Below are positions 57,246-64,000 of a DNA stretch of 64,000 nt, piece after piece. Source of the DNA: Odiellus spinosus (lineage: Eukaryota; Arthropoda; Arachnida; Opiliones; Phalangiidae); NCBI GenBank assembly GCA_963920705.1, contig OY987227.1:11015602-11079601 (forward strand), written 5' to 3'. Positions within the stretch are counted from its first letter, which is position 1. Every line of letters starts with the position of its first letter. The notes below the pieces were generated by a model. The model did not search any database, was not told the DNA's origin, and saw only the letters and a list, made by a program, of their open reading frames with translations. A program made the position numbers and the translations under genes.

Positions 57246-59864
57246 ACGTCACCACAAGTAAATCATCCTTCCAAGTTTATAAGAGGACATAATTCGGGTG
57301 ACAATGAAGTGAGTCCGATTTTCTCAGTCCACGATTTCACCCTAAGTATTCCGATATTTGTACAGAAAGGCGGCCAGGACTTTCTAGAGTAAATCGAAAT
57401 CGCGACGGTCGGGCGAGACACGCTCCTTCGTTTTCGCGCGAGAGAGGGTAGTGTTGTTTTCCGTCGATATATTTTCACCCTCGTAAATGTCTGGAATGTT
57501 AAGTGCAATATTAGCACCGCCTACTTAGTTCCAATCTCAACCGCTAGAGAGGGCAATTTCTAATTCCGTATCTCGACCGTTTAGAGTTTTTAGACTTTTT
57601 GAAATTTTGTTCGAATTATATCATACAATCCCTTTAAATATTCTTTCCTATGCAGTGTTTGAATTACTAGAGAAGCTCTCGAAACTCGTAAAACATTGAA
57701 GGGGAGGGGTTCTATAGGAACCATAATTTTTAGTTATACTCGAGCGCAGACTATACCAATTTATTTATAACTTGCGAAATTTATAATCGGAAGATTCGGA
57801 ATAAATAAATTTAAAGGGAGAATGCGGACCAACAACGAATGATTTGTATCTTTTAAATAAGCATAACCCGATAGTAAAATTAAAAACAAAGCTATAAATT
57901 AATATTTAGCTCGGAAAGTAGGATTAACAGGTGTACAAACCTCCAGCCAACACTTGAATAACAATGGACTACGGGATGCTCCCCGCTCTGGATGTCAAAG
58001 AATTTTGAGGTTCACGACAAACTGAAAACAGTGCCAAAGGGTTCTAGACAAAGTGCCAACAGGGACAAATTATACACTGGAATACCTAGTGGTTGAGGTC
58101 CCATTTTAATGAATGATTGATGTTTGTTCCTAACTTCGCTGCCTGTTTTCTTCTTTTAAACGTCCTTTTGAAGTCGGAATAGGACGCGCTATTCGAGATA
58201 TTAAACTCTCCTTGGATCTTTGTTAAGCCTATTTCCCGGTTTTTTTTAAAGTTTTATGAACACATGGAAAATCAGGGTTGACGTATTGCATTCTCCCTTT
58301 AAAACTCGCTTTGAGAGCGTGACTAGAAATATTTCCTACCAAAACAAAGGCGGATTGATACTTATGTTAAAGGTCTATAAACAAAAAATAGTTCTTGCCG
58401 TGTCAACTATAAACGACAGAGGATCGGGTTGGGTTGCTGTCGAGGAAACCCTATGGAGTATCGACTTTTAGTTTAACAGGAGTGTTAGCTTCCTGGTCGA
58501 GCTCGCGGGCGCCTCTCTAACAGCTAAGCCTAACTCTATAATTCGTCCGGAAAAATTAAATATTATATGGGAGTTTGCCTTGTTTTGAAATATATTAATA
58601 TGACGGTAAACGGTTTATCGCTGCAGGCCGGCTAAGTTCTTATATATAGTCTGGATACCAAGAACTAATTAGTTAAAACCACGAACGAACGGAGTGGATT
58701 ATGACTCTTACAATTTTTGTGTTTTCGGAATTTTAGGATTTTCTGATTTTCCAAAAAGCTATTTCTGGGAGAAATTTTGGGATTTCATAATGTTGATTTC
58801 AACACAGTTTTAGATATTTTAGTGGTTTCAGTCATATGTATGAGATTTTGGCAAGTGCAGTCCGCCCCCACGGGATTCTATTTAAACATGATCCGTGAAA
58901 TCGCCTAAAATTAATGTTTTTCAAAATAATATTGCTCATTAAGGCATAAGTTATAAATACTATTTATGTACTTTGAGTTAAACACAAACTTTATGCAAAT
59001 AATGGATATCCATCGATTTATTCCGATTCCAAGTTAATTCGGTAAACGTGACGTCAGCACCTCACCCTTGTCATTATAGATTCTGAAAGCAAAAAAAAAA
59101 ATATTAAAATATTTTAGTATATGATCTGCGAAATTAAATTAATGAAAAGACTCATTAGAGGGCGCCATAAACTTGACATAATGTCAACAAAGCCTAGTTC
59201 TATCTTCTTTATGCATTCTCGAATTTCAAAAGTTAGTTCTTGTCTGTACTTAATGTTTATAGGACCCATTGTATATACAACTGTATAGTTAGAGTTTGGG
59301 AGTAATGCTTTCCTGTACTTTATAAAGAGGAAAGTTGTTTTGCAGACTATAGCCTTAAATTAGGCCTAAATCGGTGGCATTGTTAATTCAAGTTTTGTGT
59401 GCGGAAAAGCTATAAAAATTTCAGGGTTTTAAACGACACGCCACTCATGGAAGGCATGTAAATTCCCTGTTTTTCTTTATTTAAAAAGGTTATTCTAAGA
59501 ATGCAATTTATAATGTTGAAATTATACCCTACGGAAACTATATGGTTATTGAATATAATATGTATTTGAAATGATTACCCATAATTTACGAAAACCATAT
59601 ATACAAAGAAAATAAAATTCTAAAAAAATATATGGTTTAAAATAAAGTATGTTAGCAGTTTAATCGATTTTCGTTTATCTCGGACTTTCATTTGATCTAA
59701 AGGGGGGTGCTATGGTATAATGATAAAAATATTTTCTAAATATGATATAATAAATATCAATAATTTAATAAACAACTAAAATTCATAAAATATATATAAA
59801 TGTAATATAATAAAAGTTTGAAAACTTATTTGATCCGCGACACTCAAAAACAATGTGTATTAAA
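57246..59864. other. Gene-free interval
   Basis: 57380-57560 is CpG-rich. 57810-57824 has TTTAAAGGGAGAATG. 58205-58303 is one half of a dispersed repeat pair (listed). 58349-58400 has a motif copy (GGCGGATTGATACTTATG...AAAAAATAGTTC). Open frames at 57162-57517 and 58256-58471 have no known motif. Confidence 0.4.
58205..58303 (+). repeat. Dispersed repeat, partner of 61565-61684
   Basis: Shares AAACTCTCC, TTGGATCTTTGTTAAGCCTA, TTTCC, ATGAACACATGG-like and TTGCATTCTCCCTTTAAA in order with the second copy about 3.4 kb away. The end CATTCTCCCTTTAAA also occurs, inverted, at 17793 and 57810. Confidence 0.65.
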
Positions 59865-60165
59865 AATTGGTTGAGGATTTGAATGCTTGTTTTAGGATTT
59901 GGAAGGTTTGTTGGAGATTTGAAGATTGGAGGATATGTAGATTTGTTAGGGATTTGAAAGATTAATTGTTCGGCATTTGAAAGGTTGTTTGGAAATGGAC
60001 AAATTAATTGTTTGGAATTGGACAAATTAATTGTTTGGAATTTTACAAATTAATTGTTTGGAATTGGACAAATTAATTGTTCGGAATTGGACAAATTAAT
60101 TGTTCGGAATTGGACAAATTAATTGTTCGGAATTGGACAAATCAATTGTTTGGATAATTGAAAAG
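59865..60165 (+). repeat. Minisatellite, GGAATTGGACAAATTAATTG units
   Basis: About eight 23-bp units (motif plus TTT or TTC) at 59985-60150, preceded by looser GATTTGGAAGGTTTGTTG-type units. A minus-strand open frame across it is a by-product. Confidence 0.88.
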
Positions 60166-63100
60166 TTGTTGGACCCTTTGAGCTATAATATTGAAAAATA
60201 TATCTAGACGTAATGATGCTGGTTAAGTTAAATATTTTCCAAAATATCCTTAAATGGATACTTAAGCGGTCCAACAATTAAGTATTTTGTCTGAAAAATT
60301 TGAGATTAAACTCTACGATCAATCATCATAATGTTAAATTTTGAATATATATTTTAATAGTGTGAAAATTTATACATAATTTACAAACCTTAGAAAAATT
60401 TAAATTCTGAATCACTTAATTTAGTAGCGTTGAAAATCATCAGCGTTGACAACCACATTTTTTCAATATTTTATAATTTTTCCATTTTGTAATCCCTATG
60501 CTTCTTTTGAACTCTTATTTCGTGTATGGCGCTGGCAAGATTAAGTATAGGCTCATCGTGTCTCATGAAGTTCATAGGTCTTATAAAACGTTTTATATTT
60601 ACGTGAGAATTTCCTTTCACGGTCCTACGTTCCTATAAATATATATAGTGTTTTATAAATTTAAAGTAGCCCGTTTTATTACTATTATTTTCTCTTCAAA
60701 GACTCTTTTTTAGAATAGAAAAAATAAAATAAAAATAAAAAGAAAAAATAGATAAGGGAGTACATAAGCGTATCGTGTAATATTACCGTTGAGTTTAGAT
60801 TCCGCATTCATAATTGAAAATAGAATGAAATAGAAGCCATAAGACGAGTGGAAGTTCCTAATATCATCTTATACCATCTCTCTCTCCTTCCTCTAACATC
60901 GCTTTATTCCAAAATGTTAGTAGAACAATACGTATAAAATTTTATTATCCATCCATGGTGTTACGTTGAATGTAGTGGAAGGTTGGGTATCTTAAAGAGA
61001 GAATGAAATTTACGACAATTTAGTCATTTTCTATCGATTCATTTAGGCCTAATATCGGGCCTAGTCCACTGGTTAAGAAAGATACAAACATATCTTAAGC
61101 CGGGCTCGTAAACTACCTGAAAAATTCAGGGATATTAAAAATGTACCCAAAAATCGGATGACCTTGTAATTTTAAAAAACAATTGCTTTATAAGCTGAAA
61201 GATTTAGTTTTTTCTCATAATTTGAGGAAAGTATCGACCCTGATTGATAGACTGTGTCAAATCACGTAAAAATGTGTACAATGCCACAACAGCTCGCATA
61301 TATGAGTAAAGTCATGCTAAATACTAAATATCAATGAAAAGGTCAGGGAAAACCTAGAAATGTCAGCTAGGGAATCTCACATTTGTCGCTTAATCCTGAC
61401 AAAATCAATTTTCAACTTACTCTGAAAGAAGAGGCTTAACAAGGATTATAGATTCCGGTAAATTACGAAGAGAAGAGCGCTTTATTTTGATAATGTTTCG
61501 TTTCAAACTAGACCCCAGATACGCACACCTTTACTGGTTGTGCGAAGACTTCAAAAGCGAGATTTGAAACTCTCCTCCAGTCTTTGGATCCTTGTTAAGC
61601 CTACTTTCCGTGTAATATAATATAATTCTATTCAATTTTTTGTGATTAAAATGTGTCTATAAAGGATTGCATTCTCCCTTTATACCGCTTACACCGTTTT
61701 CCTTCGTTCCTGCAATATCACTCCGTTAAATCTTGTTTAGTGAATGTATAAAATTTCATCAGTATATAATATTACCCAGTTTCGACGCGGACAAGTTTTT
61801 CACTCAAATCTTTTTCGGGAAATCTCGGATCTTGAAATTTTTATACCTCCCCCAATGTTGATAAAATCATTTGTACCTGTTTTTCAACGCTGTTTTATAC
61901 TAGACTCCGCTTAACTTTTATCTCTATATAATTTAGTTTATTATAGGGAAATCGTGGAGCCTCGCGTCGGAAGGCGTTGAAAATTTCGTGTGATTTTAAT
62001 TGCTATTCTTTGCCGCATGCGGCTCGTATGTCAGATTAGACGTTTTGCCGCGCTTGGCGAGAAAACAACAATGTAAGATAGAGGATTCAGATTATTAGGA
62101 CCCCTGTAGTTATCGAGTTGTGGAGGAGCGCGGCTAGATCACGCTATAATAAAGAGTGATCAATTGTCGAAATCTGAGAATATCCTGAAATACAAACGAT
62201 GGTTCTTGTCTAAAAAGGTATTCTATTATAAGCCTTGCCGCACTTTTTTGTCTTGAAAAGAAGCCAGTTTTTTTTCTTCTCCTAAATAGATTGTGGTCTT
62301 TAAACAGAGATGTATAACATTCAAGTTTTCACTGAGCAATTTTATTTATAAGGATAGAAACACGGGAAAACCAAATTTTCGCATTAAATATTTTAATTTT
62401 TTTGCGTGTAAAATATTCGGCCTTAACTTTAATGATTACATTGCATATAAACAAATAATTGCTTCTATTTGCAATTTATTAAATAATAGAACCCGAAATT
62501 CGAATTAAAATCACTTAATTGTTGCCATCGCCTAAATGTAACAATCTCTCAAAAATATATATCTTATTTCAGATAAGGTCAAATATCTGCTTTCTTTTTT
62601 CACTCATTCACAAATATCGACTTGTTTTTCACACATTACCAATTAGCGAATTGTTTTTATACAATCACGTACAATAAATCGCAAATATATATTTTTCACA
62701 ATGAAATAGATTTACCTATATCATTTTTTTCACACGATCAAAAATAGCAATTTGCATTTTCAATTTTGTGAAACATCATTCATACTTTAGTTACTTTTAT
62801 TTTTGGATCCGATTATAACTCCCTTACGTGAGAATTGTCGTTGTGAATTTGTTAAAGCAAAAATTTCTTTGTTTTGCCGAACTTAATTTCTTTCAATTCC
62901 TTTTTCGCGCATGATAGAAGGTCTCTTTTTCGTCTATGATGGTATCATACATTATTATAAAGTCTGGCTGACGCTGATGCTGGTTATAGGAAGAACTTGT
63001 CACGATCTATTAAATACCGCAGAGAGCCAGTTCTCTTATATAGTCTAGAGCTATCTTCTCTATTTTTTGGATATTTTTTATCTCATCGGCTTCGTTCCCT

Positions 63101-64000
63101 CTTGAGTTCCCTTTGGCTAGCAGTTCTAAAATACGTGTAAGATATATATAAATTTTTCGTTTTCATCAGTTGTAAGACGTCAAGAAGAGTGACGACGGGC
63201 TACGCGAGCCAACCACAACACAGCGCTCCCCTTCGAGTCATAGCTATTTATCATTATTTATAGATCATTTTCATTATACATTTTTTTTTTTCTAAAATAC
63301 ATTTTTTTTCTTGAATTTCTCGAATTTTTAATTTGATAATGTATTAAAAAAAAATTCGCGAGGGATTAACCAATTACGTAAGATTATTCAATTACGTAAC
63401 TGATTAATAGCCTTTGGTATTGCTAAATAGGTACTCAATTACTTAATAATATAAAGTATAATCAATTATATGCAGACTTTTACACCTTTTTGGATTGACT
63501 AGTAAAAATATGACTAAAATAATTAAATTGCATCTAGATTAACGAATGAAATCAGCTTAGGAAATCGAGAAAAATATTATAATTTGGACAAGAATTATCC
63601 AAATTAGAAAATTTAAACAGAATTCGATCAACTAGACCAAATGGGAAAGAAACTGAATTTAGCGAAAAAAGACGAAGGCATTTTAAATTTTAGTCCGTGT
63701 TTTTAATTCAGGTTAATTAATTTAATTGGTCTATTTGGTCCAATTATGTTGGAATTTCCCATTTTGGATCATTATTGACCAAATAACAATATTTTTCTTC
63801 AATGGGGAAGCCAAATTCTTTATTTTTTAATGGGAGAGCTTTGAATTATAAAGTAGAACCGACGTCACGTGTATGTAAAAACGACCTGAGAAATTATTTC
63901 ATTTTCTAAAGATTAAATTCGCGAGCTTGGCTCGAAATTAATTTGACAAAGCCCAAATCCATTCAGATACGTGTCTACTTTAAGCCTTGATACTTGATAC
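60166..64000. other. Gene-free interval to window end
   Basis: AT-rich. 61310-61380 has a reverse fragment of the 8389-type element (AAGGTCAGGGAAAACCTAGA). 63640-63790 has loose AATTGGTCTATTTGGTCC words in both orientations. I found no exon, tRNA or further large inverted repeat. Confidence 0.4.
61565..61684 (+). repeat. Dispersed repeat, partner of 58205-58303
   Basis: AAACTCTCCTCCAGTCTTTG, GATCCTTGTTAAGCCTACTT, AAAATGTGTCTATAAAGGAT, TGCATTCTCCCTTTATA. Same order and orientation as the first copy. Confidence 0.65.

Overview
This window is AT-rich, repeat-dense eukaryotic DNA, most likely from an invertebrate animal. The evidence is GT-AG spliced genes with GTAAGT- or GTCAGT-type donors, many kinds of minisatellite, short foldback (MITE-like) elements, a primer-binding site matching animal tRNA-Phe, and a HECT ligase of the G2E3-like type that is numerous in fish and invertebrates. 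I cannot name the species. I see no prokaryotic operon, CRISPR array, rRNA or convincing tRNA gene.

Layout. (1) 1-10.1 kb holds the only two genes I can support, arranged tail to tail. The first is a two-exon DDE/rve-type integrase (+, 1235-3192; reconstructed 508 aa, D252-D309-E344). The second is a three-exon HECT E3 ubiquitin ligase (-, 8178-3873; reconstructed 837 aa, catalytic Cys804). I worked out both splice structures from the sequence; reading frames and splice phases agree at every junction and all exons are open. Outward-facing arrays of one minisatellite family (core AAACTAGAAATATA) lie on both sides, at 1-52 (reverse) and 8873-10083 (forward), and a third array lies in HECT intron 1. 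The whole may be a large DNA transposon with tandem-repeat, foldback-type ends, carrying an integrase and a ubiquitin ligase. The genes are seen directly; the single-element idea is inference.

(2) 10-30 kb has no recognisable gene. It holds copies of a MITE family ending TTTAAGTGAGG-TGTCAC, several foldback elements, a ~40-bp satellite (15.2 kb, and inverted at 29.2 kb), and a 303-bp tandem duplication (22.7-23.3 kb) in which each unit carries a tRNA-Phe-type retroelement primer-binding site. A TATA box follows.

(3) 30-44 kb is dominated by two large minisatellite blocks (30.66-31.70 kb and 41.0-42.6 kb), foldback elements of 250-285 bp, and a ~940-bp element with ~85-bp inverted ends.

(4) 44-64 kb is gene-poor. 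It has some CpG-rich patches with E2F-like motifs (47.1, 50.4 and 53.3 kb), more MITEs (one with a second foldback element nested in it) and small minisatellites. Exons of conventional genes could hide here, but I could not support any.
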